The notes under the pieces are model-generated. The model had not been told where the DNA came from, made no database searches, and was given only the letters and a program-made list of their open reading frames with translations. DNA of 41,830 bases from a virus. The position numbers and the translations under genes are program-made. Shown piece by piece: positions 1 to 7,708 of the stretch. Where the stretch lies: the IMG/VR virus record IMGVR_UViG_3300030339_000099, positions 1 to 41,830 of that record; one strand, written 5' to 3'. Each line of letters begins with the position of its first letter. The stretch's first letter is position 1.

Positions 1-1
1 T

Positions 2-247
2 AGTGCAAGAGTAAAATATGGGAGATTTACTCCATCAAGAAAAGAAAGGAATTGGAATAAGTATAGTTTATCCAGTGAAACTTTAGAAGCTTATGAACTA
101 CTTAAAAAAACAATCAAGAAGGATATCAGCAAAGAAGATGAGGAAGAAATCAAAAGTTATTTATTAAGAATTAAAATGACTAGAAGTGAATTGTTAAAAG
201 ATATAAGAGTTATTATAATTGAGTTTATAGTAGCTCTTTTTTGTTAA
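2..247 (+). CDS. C-terminal part of an unknown protein (5' truncated)
   Basis: An open frame enters from the left edge and runs 81 codons to a TAA at 245-247. The visible part is charged, with a Lys/Glu-rich helical stretch (KKDISKEDEEEIKSYLLRI) and a short hydrophobic tail ending IIIEFIVALFC, which could be a C-terminal membrane anchor. The beginning lies outside the window, so the start and the family cannot be judged. The codon use is like that of the other + strand genes. No terminator with a clear U-run follows; the sequence goes straight into a long non-coding tract. I do not recognise the protein. Confidence 0.6.
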   Translation, partial: SARVKYGRFTPSRKERNWNKYSLSSETLEAYELLKKTIKKDISKEDEEEIKSYLLRIKMTRSELLKDIRVIIIEFIVALFC

Positions 248-2473
248 TTATAATTGGTATTATTTATATAGCTAATTATAGTCAATATGTCTTTATATCA
301 GATACATATGTATTTATGTTGTGTACAAATATAGTTAAATATTAGTCTGTTCATTAAATGAAAATCGTCTACAGTAACGTTAATAGGTCATTTAAGACGT
401 TTGGAAAGTGTGGATATTAACTGACCTATGCTTAGTGTGTCTTATATGGGTTATGTAGAGTTGATTGTAATTGATTTTAGTTGATTAGTTGTATTCAATA
501 TATGTTTGACAAATTGATTTTAGTTGTTCTATTTTAGTAGATTATTGCAGATATATTTATAAATTTGTGTGTTTGTAGCGTGTACATTTGTAGTTGTATT
601 AAATACGTATATTAGATTTGTATTTGTTTTATTATTCGTGTTATTAGATATTGAATTGTTACTGTATTTGATATGATTCCATTAGATTAGATAATATATT
701 AAAATAATAAGGTTTTTAGATGGTATTCTCAATTAGCGTATGGCTATTATCATTTAAAGTATCAGTTAATATAATTTGTTAATTGATAATCGTTGATAAT
801 GTGGTATTTAAATGGTTTAGGCACATCGATTGTGTCGTCTGTTATCAATTAACTTTAAAAGAATAGTGAGTAATTGTGCATTGATATGTATTTCTTGAAT
901 TTGTTTTTGTGTTAGAATTGATATGATTAGATGTTTGTTGTTCGTGTATTTGTGATGAGTTGATTATTGTAAGTGTTCCCTATTTGTGATATCATGGATT
1001 ATATAAATTGAATTGTATTAGTTTGTTAGTACAATATATATGTAGTATATGATATTATTTAATGTGGTTAATTTGTTGATGTTATGATGTATTAGTATTG
1101 TATTAAGTAGTTATTGTTACTATGATATATAGTTTATTGTAATTACAATAGTGTTTATATTTATTTATAGAGTTTGATAATTAGTGTTTGAAATTGTTGA
1201 GTTGATAAGTTAGTTAGATATTATAATACTGTTGTATAAGTGTAATGAGCTATTACTATATAACGTTAGTTCTGTGTTAGTTTAATGTGTTAGTTATTTA
1301 CTACTGTATTTATTTATCAATGTGATACTGTGATACTTTATAAGTTTATTGCTGTGTTGTTTTAATACGTTATCAGTTTAACGCTTTAGTGTAGTGAAGT
1401 ATAAGAGTTCGTTCAACAGACACAACTTATTTTCGAGATTTTAAACCGCAACATTTGTCACAACTACATCTTAAAAAGAACGCTTATATAGTAATCAATA
1501 TAGGTATTAAGTAGTCACTAACACTAGATAAAAATCAACATTTTAAACTATCATAAATGGTTGTTAATACTACGTTATAGCGTTATTATACTGTTATATT
1601 ATATGCAAAATCATTCCTATTATATAAATAATAATTATCAATAGATAACTACTTCAATTGTGTTAAATGTATATTTAATTGTGTTCGCTTGTAAGCGTTG
1701 GTATCACTTGCTTGTAGAGTTTGTAGTTAGTTAATTGTGGTATTGGGTTAAATATGGGTTGTTAGTACTGCTTTGATTGGTTGATGTTGGATTGTGGTTT
1801 ATAACATAGTATACCTAGTGGGGCGGTGTATTTACATTTATTAGGAGATGTTGTGTTCAAGATATGAACCTATGTGTTCTATCCATCAACCAATTTCAGA
1901 TTACAACGACCTATAAATAACAAAATAAACCCAAATCCTATCGTCAACTCACTCGTCAACCCCACTAACACCAACACCTATCCCCTTATTAAAATCAAAT
2001 AACTTCCACTCAATCTCAATCAAATCCCACTCAAACTACCTAAACACCGCACTCTAACCGACACATCAACTACAATCCACTTCTCCTACCCTCTAACACC
2101 ACTCCAAATCAATACCTCATATACTACCTAAACGCTTATAAACCCTACTTAAAATCGCTCTAATCCACTACAAATATATACCATTTCAAAACCACTCACG
2201 ACAAACACCTATCGTTAACTAATAATTCATAAAATTAAAATATAAAATTTCAAACACTAAATACACAATTCATAAATAATCCACAAAATAAAAAAGAGAC
2301 CACTTCAAGTTAAAAACTCAAAACAATCTCTAATTAGTAGAATATTAAAAACATAAAAAGTAATATAGAGATAAACATAAAACCAAAATACTTTTCACAA
2401 TTAAATTATATCATATATTAGTTCAATATCTATATTGTAAACCTACTAATATATAATTAATTATAAATTAATA
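248..2473. other. Long non-coding tract with a switch from G/T-rich to A/C-rich strand
   Basis: No credible gene or ribosome binding site is visible over about 2.2 kb. From about 340 to 1400 and again from about 1680 to 1860, the + strand is rich in T and G and poor in C. From about 1880 to 2220 it becomes rich in A and C and almost lacks G, and the A/C bias continues to the inverted repeat at 2474 and beyond the insertion element (4511-4740). Genes here are purine-rich on the coding strand, so neither half looks like decayed coding sequence. A copy of the recurring intergenic motif lies at 691-710. The skew pattern suggests a replication or strand-exposure boundary near 1870, but no function is proven. 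Confidence 0.7.
691..710 (+). promoter_or_regulatory. Copy of recurring motif (TAAYATATTARARTAATA type)
   Basis: This copy (ATAATATATTAAAATAATAA) is the only one far from any recognised gene; it sits inside the G/T-rich non-coding tract. It may mark transcription of an unrecognised RNA, or be incidental in AT-rich DNA. Confidence 0.35.
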
Positions 2474-2500
2474 TAAAAAGTTATAAAAAGTTATAAATTT
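2474..2500 (+). repeat. Left inverted repeat of the IS607-type element
   Basis: Contains a directly repeated decamer (AAAAAGTTAT, twice) and pairs with 4484-4510 as an inverted repeat with two mismatches. It lies just upstream of the tnpA promoter, so it could also be the operator bound by the MerR-like domain of TnpA. Confidence 0.6.
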
Positions 2501-2505
2501 ACCTA

Positions 2506-2533
2506 TTGACTTTATAATTCAGTATGTTACAAT
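2506..2533 (+). promoter_or_regulatory. tnpA promoter
   Basis: TTGACT at 2506-2511 and TACAAT at 2528-2533 are separated by 16 bp, a good sigma-A match. A TATG precedes the -10 closely. The ribosome binding site AGAGGTGA and the tnpA start follow within 25 bp. Confidence 0.6.
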
Positions 2534-2554
2534 TATACTAAGAGGTGAAAATAA

Positions 2555-3211
2555 ATGAAATATTATAGTATACATGAATTTTCAAAGTTAATAGGAAGAA
2601 CTCCTCAAACTTTAAGGAACTGGGATAAAAGTGGTAAATTAATTCCAAGTAATACTGGAGCAAATGGATATAGATATTATTCACACGACCAACTAAAGCA
2701 AGTATTAAATATTAAAGATGATAATGTTAAAGAAAAAATAATTATAGGATATTGTAGAGTTTTCTCTAATAAACAAAAAGATGATTTACAAAGACAAATT
2801 GAAAACATGAAAAAATATTTGGATTCTTTAAATAAACCTTATGAGATAATTCAAGATATAGGAAGTGGAATGAACTATAAGAAAAAAGGTATTAGAGATT
2901 TACTAAAGAAAATAAATAACAAAGAGGTAGAAAAGATTGTTATATTATATAAAGATAGGTTATTAAGATTTGGATTTGAGTTAGTTGAATATATGGCTAA
3001 TCTTAATGGATGTGAAATAGAAATACTAGACAGTACAGAAAAAACACAACAAGAAGAATTAGTTGAAGATTTAATACAAATAATTACTGTATTCAGTTAT
3101 AGGCTACAAGGGAAAATAGCAAATATAACTAGAAAAATGATAAGTGAATTAATTGAAATGGAGGTGATTGAAGATGATAAAGGGAATAAAAGTAATGTTA
3201 ATACCCAATAA
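2555..3211 (+). CDS. tnpA: IS607-type serine recombinase TnpA (catalytic Ser replaced)
   Basis: The first ~50 residues form a MerR-like helix-turn-helix (SIHEFSKLIGRTPQTLRNWD, then GYRYYS), followed by a resolvase catalytic domain from about residue 67. The family cuts and rejoins DNA through a serine in a RVSS- or RVST-type motif. Here the motif reads CRVFSNKQ, so phenylalanine stands at the position of the nucleophile. Other family features are present: DLQRQI, YKDRLLRFGFELVEY, and the C-terminal EELVEDLIQIITVFSYRLQGK. Length (218 aa) is normal. The adjacent serine (second of the pair) might compensate, but in family members it is the first that acts, so I infer an inactive or impaired enzyme. 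SD AGAGGTGA lies upstream of the ATG. The gene overlaps tnpB. Confidence 0.93.
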   Translation: MKYYSIHEFSKLIGRTPQTLRNWDKSGKLIPSNTGANGYRYYSHDQLKQVLNIKDDNVKEKIIIGYCRVFSNKQKDDLQRQIENMKKYLDSLNKPYEIIQDIGSGMNYKKKGIRDLLKKINNKEVEKIVILYKDRLLRFGFELVEYMANLNGCEIEILDSTEKTQQEELVEDLIQIITVFSYRLQGKIANITRKMISELIEMEVIEDDKGNKSNVNTQ

Positions 3212-4352
3212 TAAACAAAATACTAAAATGTTTCAATTTGCAGGTGCTAAAAGATTTGCTTACAATTGGGCATTGGCTAGAGAACAAGAAAATTATAAAA
3301 ACTATGGTAAATTTATATCTGATAATGATTTAAGAAAAGAATTTACACAATTAAAGAAAATAGAAGAATATAATTGGTTAAATAATATTAGTAATAATGT
3401 AACAAAACAAGCAATTAAAGATTGTTGTTTATCTTTTAAGAGATTTTTTAAAGGTCAAGCTAAATATCCTAAATTTAAAAGTAGAAAACATGATAAACCA
3501 AAGTTCTATCAAGATAATATTAAGATTAAGTTTAATGGCACACATGTTAAATTTGAAGGACTAACAGATAGTAAGAAACAAAATAAAAGAAAATTAAATT
3601 GGGTTAAATTAGCTGAAAAGAATAGAATTCCTTTTGGACAAGATATAAAGTATATAAATCCTAGAGTAAGTTTTGATGGTATTAATTGGTTTATTAGTAT
3701 TGGAATAGAAATTAGAGATAATTATGAATTACCTACTAATAAAGGAATAGGTATTGATGTTGGTATTAAAGATTTAGCTATTTGTTCTGATGGGAATACT
3801 TATAAAAACATTAATAAAACCAAAAGAGTTAAGAAATTAAAGAAAACTAAGAAAAGATTACAACGTAAAGTAAGTAGAAAATATGAAGATAACAGAATTG
3901 GAAAGATTTATAAAAAGACTAATAATATTATCAAATTAGAAAAAAGAATCTTAAAACTAAATCATAAATTAACAAATATAAGAAGTAATTATATTCATCA
4001 AACTACAACTGAAATAATAAACAGAGAACCAATGTTTATTGCAATTGAAGATTTAAATATTAGTGGAATGATGAAGAACAAACATTTATCTAAAGCTGTT
4101 CAAGAACAATGTTTATATGAATTCAGAAGACAAATTGTATATAAAAGTTTGTGGAATAATATAAAGGTAATAGATGTAGATAGATGGTATCCATCAAGTA
4201 AAACATGTTCAGAATGTGGAAGTATTAAAAAAGATTTAAAATTATCTGATAGAGAATATGTTTGTCTTGAATGTGGTTGTATAATTGACAGAGATTATAA
4301 CGCAAGTATAAATATAATGAAATATGGTCAATCAATGATATTAGCATCTTAA
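3174..4352 (+). CDS. tnpB: IS607-type TnpB RNA-guided nuclease
   Basis: 392 aa. The N-terminal part is the OrfB helix-turn-helix/REC region (AGAKRFAYNWALAREQ). The RuvC core is intact: GIDVGIKDLAI (Asp about residue 195), IAIEDLNISGMM (Glu about 292) and DRDYNASINI (Asp about 374). Between the last two lies a four-cysteine zinc finger (CSECG then CLECG). TnpB proteins are guided by an omega RNA made from the 3' part of the gene and the element's right end, and cut DNA to favour retention of the transposon. The ATG at 3174 is chosen because GAGGTG lies 7 nt upstream; the gene overlaps the end of tnpA in another frame, implying coupled translation. Unlike tnpA, this gene looks fully functional. 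Confidence 0.93.
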   Translation: MIKGIKVMLIPNNKQNTKMFQFAGAKRFAYNWALAREQENYKNYGKFISDNDLRKEFTQLKKIEEYNWLNNISNNVTKQAIKDCCLSFKRFFKGQAKYPKFKSRKHDKPKFYQDNIKIKFNGTHVKFEGLTDSKKQNKRKLNWVKLAEKNRIPFGQDIKYINPRVSFDGINWFISIGIEIRDNYELPTNKGIGIDVGIKDLAICSDGNTYKNINKTKRVKKLKKTKKRLQRKVSRKYEDNRIGKIYKKTNNIIKLEKRILKLNHKLTNIRSNYIHQTTTEIINREPMFIAIEDLNISGMMKNKHLSKAVQEQCLYEFRRQIVYKSLWNNIKVIDVDRWYPSSKTCSECGSIKKDLKLSDREYVCLECGCIIDRDYNASINIMKYGQSMILAS

Positions 4353-4483
4353 AAGCAATTATTGATATGTACCCAATCGTTATTGGGGAATTTAAGCCTT
4401 TGGAGTGTTTTGACCACTTGATTAGTATTAGCAATAATATGAAAAAGAACACTATGAATAAGGAATAAAACATGGAAATTATA
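4353..4483 (+). ncRNA. Candidate omega RNA / right-end region of the IS607-type element
   Basis: The region between the tnpB stop and the right inverted repeat has no convincing gene but contains a hairpin (CCCAAT / ATTGGG around 4372-4387). In IS605/IS607 elements the guide RNA spans the 3' end of tnpB and the right end, so this is where the omega RNA scaffold is expected. This is inference from family architecture. Confidence 0.4.
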
Positions 4484-4510
4484 AAATTTATAACTTCTTA
4501 TAAGTTTTTA
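4484..4510 (-). repeat. Right inverted repeat of the IS607-type element
   Basis: Reverse complement of 2474-2500 with two mismatches over 27 bp. The inner part also folds as AACTT..AAGTT followed by TTTT, so it may act as the terminator of the tnpA-tnpB transcript. Confidence 0.6.
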
Positions 4511-4746
4511 GTAACGGGGTATATTTTACAATCTCAACATAAAACTCTATATAACTACCCTACCGTTATATAAAATAGCAACAAATAATAACTCCAATAA
4601 AATAAACATTAAAAATATTAAAAAAACTAATCATAATTCCCACTCTCCTATCATATCTATATAATATAAAACTAACCCAACATTAAAAACAACACTTCAT
4701 AAAACAAACCTAACCATGAATTAATCAATTTAAAAGGAGTATCTAA
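4511..4746. other. A/C-rich non-coding leader upstream of the FtsK operon
   Basis: Continues the G-poor composition seen left of the insertion element. A stem TAACGG/CCGTTA (about 4512-4571) closes a ~45-nt loop. Ends in the ribosome binding site AAAAGGAG of the next gene. No clear sigma-A promoter found. Confidence 0.5.
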
Positions 4747-4935
4747 ATGAATATTCTTTCAAATCTAGACATTCAAATAATAAACTACTTTCTAAATCAA
4801 TTTAAAACTATCGGCAACATGTTCTATTTGACTCCAATAGACGGGGCTATAATTTACATTTCAACTATTGGCTATATAATATCTTGTACCCTACCTAATA
4901 AATCAGTAATCAAACCTAAGCGTAATAAACTATGA
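4747..4935 (+). CDS. Small predicted membrane protein
   Basis: 62 aa with one likely transmembrane segment in the middle (GAIIYISTIGYIISCTL) and a basic tail (KPKRNKL), suggesting the C terminus faces the cytoplasm. AAAAGGAG lies 7-8 nt upstream of the ATG, and the stop overlaps the start of the FtsK-like gene (ATGA type), so the two are translationally coupled. The family is not recognised. From the coupling I infer a membrane partner of the FtsK-like translocase. Confidence 0.8.
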   Translation: MNILSNLDIQIINYFLNQFKTIGNMFYLTPIDGAIIYISTIGYIISCTLPNKSVIKPKRNKL

Positions 4936-6266
4936 TTATAGAATTAGCCTTATCAATTGCAACTGTATATTCCTATAATTATTTAAATACAATATCTGAG
5001 AGAAAACTAAAACAGAACTTCAATTCAATAATGAAAGGTATAGGAATACAAAATAAAGAAGAACAAACATTTACAATATATAAAATAAAACCTACTTCAT
5101 ACGGATATATAACTTATATTAATATACCTAAAGGACTATCTACGGAACACTTAAATTCAAAACTAAATATCCTAGAAGACAACTTAAATGGAATTATAGA
5201 TTTAGATAAGTATAAATTTAAATCAAATATAAAAATGAGAATAGTTGATAAAGATATTGCTAAGTTCCCTTATGAACCAGTTAAATGTCCAAGTAATATG
5301 TTGCCAATTGGTAAAGACTTCACAGGAAAGAATTACTTAATAGATTTAAATAAAGACCCACATTTGCTTATTGGAGGAACTACTGGTACAGGTAAATCGT
5401 TTTTATTAGCTTGTATACTAACTAATCTTATATATAATTATCCCAAAGATATAGAAATATACTTATCTCAAATTGTAAAAGGTGACATAGGATGCTTTGC
5501 TAGTTGTACTCCGATTAAATTTGTAGCTTATGATATTCAAGAAGTAATGATAAGTTTAAATAGAGTTTGTAAAATATTAGATGATAGGTCAAAGCTATTT
5601 ATGGACAATGGCATTAGAAATATAACTCAATGGAATAATCATTTTAAATCAAGACGTATGAAGAGAATTGTATATGTCTTAGAAGAATTAAGTTTCTTTA
5701 TAGATGAACCTATTATTTGGGAATTAATATTGAAGATAGCTAAAGCAGGTCGTTCTGTGGGTATTCATCTAATTTCTACTATACAAAGGTCTACAGTAAC
5801 GAATCTCCCTAGTGACTTAAAATCTCAAATGACAAGAATAACATTTAGACAAAAATCAGCTATAGATTCTATAAATATAATTAATACAACAGATGCTTGT
5901 AAGTTAAAAGAAAGAGAATGTATTGTAGATGGTAATTCGGATATTACACTTGTAAAAGTTCCATTCATAGATGAAGATTTTACACTACTTCATAAGTATG
6001 TACCTGAAATTAAAATACCTAACTCTCCTACTACAGAATCCAATAATTCTGATACAAGTAATCCTAGTCCCATAGAAATAATAAATATAAATAATGAGAC
6101 TAATCAAATGCTAACTTTAGAAGAACATACTATTATAGATATTGATTCAAAGGACATAAAGAAAGAAACAAAGTCAAAAAGCAATATTAAATCTAAATTT
6201 AAAACAGGAGTAATGAGTATGGAGGAATTTAAAAGATGCTCACAGAAAGAGACAAAGAAGTTTTAA
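4932..6266 (+). CDS. FtsK/SpoIIIE-like DNA translocase
   Basis: 444 aa. The N terminus is hydrophobic (IIELALSIATVYSYNYL), possibly one membrane anchor. The motor domain has Walker A GGTTGTGKS at residues 148-156 and a Walker B-like strand RIVYVLEELSFF with the catalytic acidic pair, followed by GRSVGIHLISTIQRS, the sensor-like motif of the FtsK/HerA family. The C-terminal ~100 residues are Ser/Asn/Lys-rich and probably disordered. There is no FtsK gamma domain. Members of this type (TcpA, Tn916 Orf21) couple DNA to a membrane channel or pump DNA in plasmid biology. It overlaps the small membrane gene upstream by 4 nt and the relaxation-like gene downstream by 31 nt, so it is central to a three-gene operon. 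Its exact job (segregation, conjugation or packaging-related) is unknown. Confidence 0.88.
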   Translation: MIIELALSIATVYSYNYLNTISERKLKQNFNSIMKGIGIQNKEEQTFTIYKIKPTSYGYITYINIPKGLSTEHLNSKLNILEDNLNGIIDLDKYKFKSNIKMRIVDKDIAKFPYEPVKCPSNMLPIGKDFTGKNYLIDLNKDPHLLIGGTTGTGKSFLLACILTNLIYNYPKDIEIYLSQIVKGDIGCFASCTPIKFVAYDIQEVMISLNRVCKILDDRSKLFMDNGIRNITQWNNHFKSRRMKRIVYVLEELSFFIDEPIIWELILKIAKAGRSVGIHLISTIQRSTVTNLPSDLKSQMTRITFRQKSAIDSINIINTTDACKLKERECIVDGNSDITLVKVPFIDEDFTLLHKYVPEIKIPNSPTTESNNSDTSNPSPIEIININNETNQMLTLEEHTIIDIDSKDIKKETKSKSNIKSKFKTGVMSMEEFKRCSQKETKKF

Positions 6267-6820
6267 AATGGATAGAAGATTATAAAGCAATTAGTGTACC
6301 ACAATGTACTGAACTATTCTTTAATAAAAATTATGAAGGTTGTAGAAGAAGATTAAAACAATTAGAAGATATGGAATTATTGAAAAGTTATATAAGTCAA
6401 CTCACAAGAGAAAAAATATATTACTATGATAAGAAGCTTAGAGACCATGATTTATTAGTATATGACTTTCTTAAACAAATAAAGAAACATAACGGAGAAA
6501 TAATAGATTTTAAATTGCAACCACGTTATCTAACAGGATTAATAAGACCAGACGCATTTATAACATTTAAATATAATAATAATGTTTATTTCACTTTACT
6601 AGAAGTTGATTATACTCATTATACAAGTAACCTAAAAATGCAATTATATGAGAAGTTATTTAAAAGTGGACAACTTCAAGATAAATGTTATGGAAACTTT
6701 CCTATTGTAATAATATCTCGTCCTAGCCTTAGTGACATTAGATACAACTCGTCCCACTTTGAACTTGTGTATACAGCCTTAACTTATAATAACCTTAATT
6801 ACTTTTTATTTCTCTCTTAA
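6236..6820 (+). CDS. Replication-relaxation family protein
   Basis: 194 aa. The N-terminal half is a winged helix-turn-helix (LTERDKEVLKWIEDYKAIS, then CRRRLKQLEDMELLKS) as in the Replic_Relax family, found on Firmicutes plasmids and integrative elements beside FtsK-like genes. The C-terminal half (RPDAFITF, then LLEVDYTHYTSNLKMQLY) has the spacing of a restriction-endonuclease-like fold with D...E.D residues, so a nuclease activity is possible but not shown. The start lies inside the FtsK-like gene, preceded by GGAGG. The pairing with FtsK suggests action on plasmid DNA topology or transfer. Family assignment is by pattern, not by search. Confidence 0.75.
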   Translation: MLTERDKEVLKWIEDYKAISVPQCTELFFNKNYEGCRRRLKQLEDMELLKSYISQLTREKIYYYDKKLRDHDLLVYDFLKQIKKHNGEIIDFKLQPRYLTGLIRPDAFITFKYNNNVYFTLLEVDYTHYTSNLKMQLYEKLFKSGQLQDKCYGNFPIVIISRPSLSDIRYNSSHFELVYTALTYNNLNYFLFLS

Positions 6821-6855
6821 TATTACTGCATACTCCTCATTATACTGACCTTTTA

Positions 6856-6957
6856 AAATGTAGGTATACCAATACTTATATTATATTGGATTGTAGGGAG
6901 AAAATATATTCCCCTACTCTATATCCAATACTCAACACAATATTAAATCCTACATTT
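6856..6957. repeat. Large nested inverted repeat downstream of the relaxation-like gene
   Basis: Three nested arms pair in register: AAATGTAGG with CCTACATTT (outer, 9 bp), TATTGGAT with ATCCAATA (middle, 8 bp) and GTAGGG with CCCTAC (inner). The whole is a ~102-nt cruciform-like structure with no U-run. It could be a transcript end, an origin-type site, or a target for the adjacent DNA-handling proteins. Confidence 0.65.
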
Positions 6958-7112
6958 GATACATATTACTTAGGAAAACCCATTATACAAAACACAAGAC
7001 TAAGCAATATGCAAAACAAAGAAAGGAGAAAATAGTTATGTTGATTGATTCTAGTTAATCATTAATGTAATTCCAAAAAAACAATTTACGAGATTGAAAG
7101 GATGGATTACAT

Positions 7113-7553
7113 ATGAAAACTATCATTGTAATATTAGCATTACCATTATTAATAAAATTATTCACACGTTTAGGATTTTGGAGATTAAGTTTAATTCCTA
7201 AAACTATGATAACTGCTGAGATGGTTATTGAGGATATTAATAAACACAAGATAAGGTCTGCTAAAGTTGAAATATCCTACTGTTATACTCAAAAATTATT
7301 CCATGATAGACTTCAGAATAAAGAATTAACAAGAGACAGAATATTAGCAATTAGAAAATATCTAGAATTGCATGTAGATAAGTTTGAATATAAGAATAAA
7401 AATTTTAAAAATGATGCTCATGTGATATATTCATTAATGAAATCTAAATCATTAAGAGTTAAGGATTTTAACATGGTACAAACTCTAATTAATACCATAG
7501 ATAAAACAGTTGATTCTAATTGGATTAATATATCTGCAATTACAAACAAATAA
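7113..7553 (+). CDS. Unknown protein with N-terminal membrane anchor
   Basis: 146 aa. Residues 1-17 (MKTIIVILALPLLIKLF) form a hydrophobic segment that could be a signal anchor; the rest is basic and helical (KYLELHVDKFEYKNKNFKND). GAAAGGAT lies upstream of the ATG. A good terminator follows at 7579, so it forms a short unit of its own. A six-codon ORF with its own AAAGGAG precedes it at 7038-7058. The family is not recognised. Confidence 0.7.
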   Translation: MKTIIVILALPLLIKLFTRLGFWRLSLIPKTMITAEMVIEDINKHKIRSAKVEISYCYTQKLFHDRLQNKELTRDRILAIRKYLELHVDKFEYKNKNFKNDAHVIYSLMKSKSLRVKDFNMVQTLINTIDKTVDSNWINISAITNK

Positions 7554-7578
7554 CAATAAGTTAATTTTTAATCATTTT

Positions 7579-7622
7579 AAGGCTATTTTGTATAAAAATT
7601 ATACATTTTAGCCTTCTTTTTG
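7579..7622 (+). terminator. Rho-independent terminator after the 7113 gene
   Basis: AAGGCTA pairs with TAGCCTT, with an inner GTATA/TATAC stem, followed by CTTTTTT. Confidence 0.85.
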
Positions 7623-7654
7623 GTAGTTTTTAATAGTTTTCCACTAAAAAACAA

Positions 7655-7698
7655 CATAAAAAATAGCACCTACTATTTAATTAAATAAAGCAAGTGCT
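7655..7698 (-). terminator. Terminator of the tubRZ operon
   Basis: Read on the minus strand, AGCAC pairs with GTGCT, followed by ATTTTTTA. It lies just past the tubZ stop and faces the + strand terminator at 7579-7622, so the two operons converge here. Confidence 0.6.
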
Positions 7699-7708
7699 TG
7701 AGATTTTA

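Larger units (their letters stand above)
2474..4510 (+). mobile_element. IS607-type insertion element (tnpA-tnpB)
   Basis: The element is about 2.04 kb and holds a serine-recombinase tnpA overlapping a tnpB. That gene pair, size and order are typical of IS607. The pair is bracketed by 27-bp imperfect inverted repeats at 2474-2500 and 4484-4510, which match at 25 of 27 positions. I take these as the approximate ends, although IS607 ends are normally defined by recombination at a short core rather than by terminal repeats. It sits inside an A/C-rich non-coding tract that continues on both sides, so no gene appears broken. The tnpA lacks its catalytic serine, so the copy may not move by itself. 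Confidence 0.75.

Noticed and set aside
4367-4468. 33-codon ORF after tnpB
   Set aside because: No ribosome binding site; it overlaps the expected omega RNA region and is more likely chance.
7038-7058. Six-codon leader-like ORF with AAAGGAG upstream
   Set aside because: It has a good ribosome binding site, but such a short ORF without an attenuator-type hairpin pair could be chance; noted beside the 7113 gene only.
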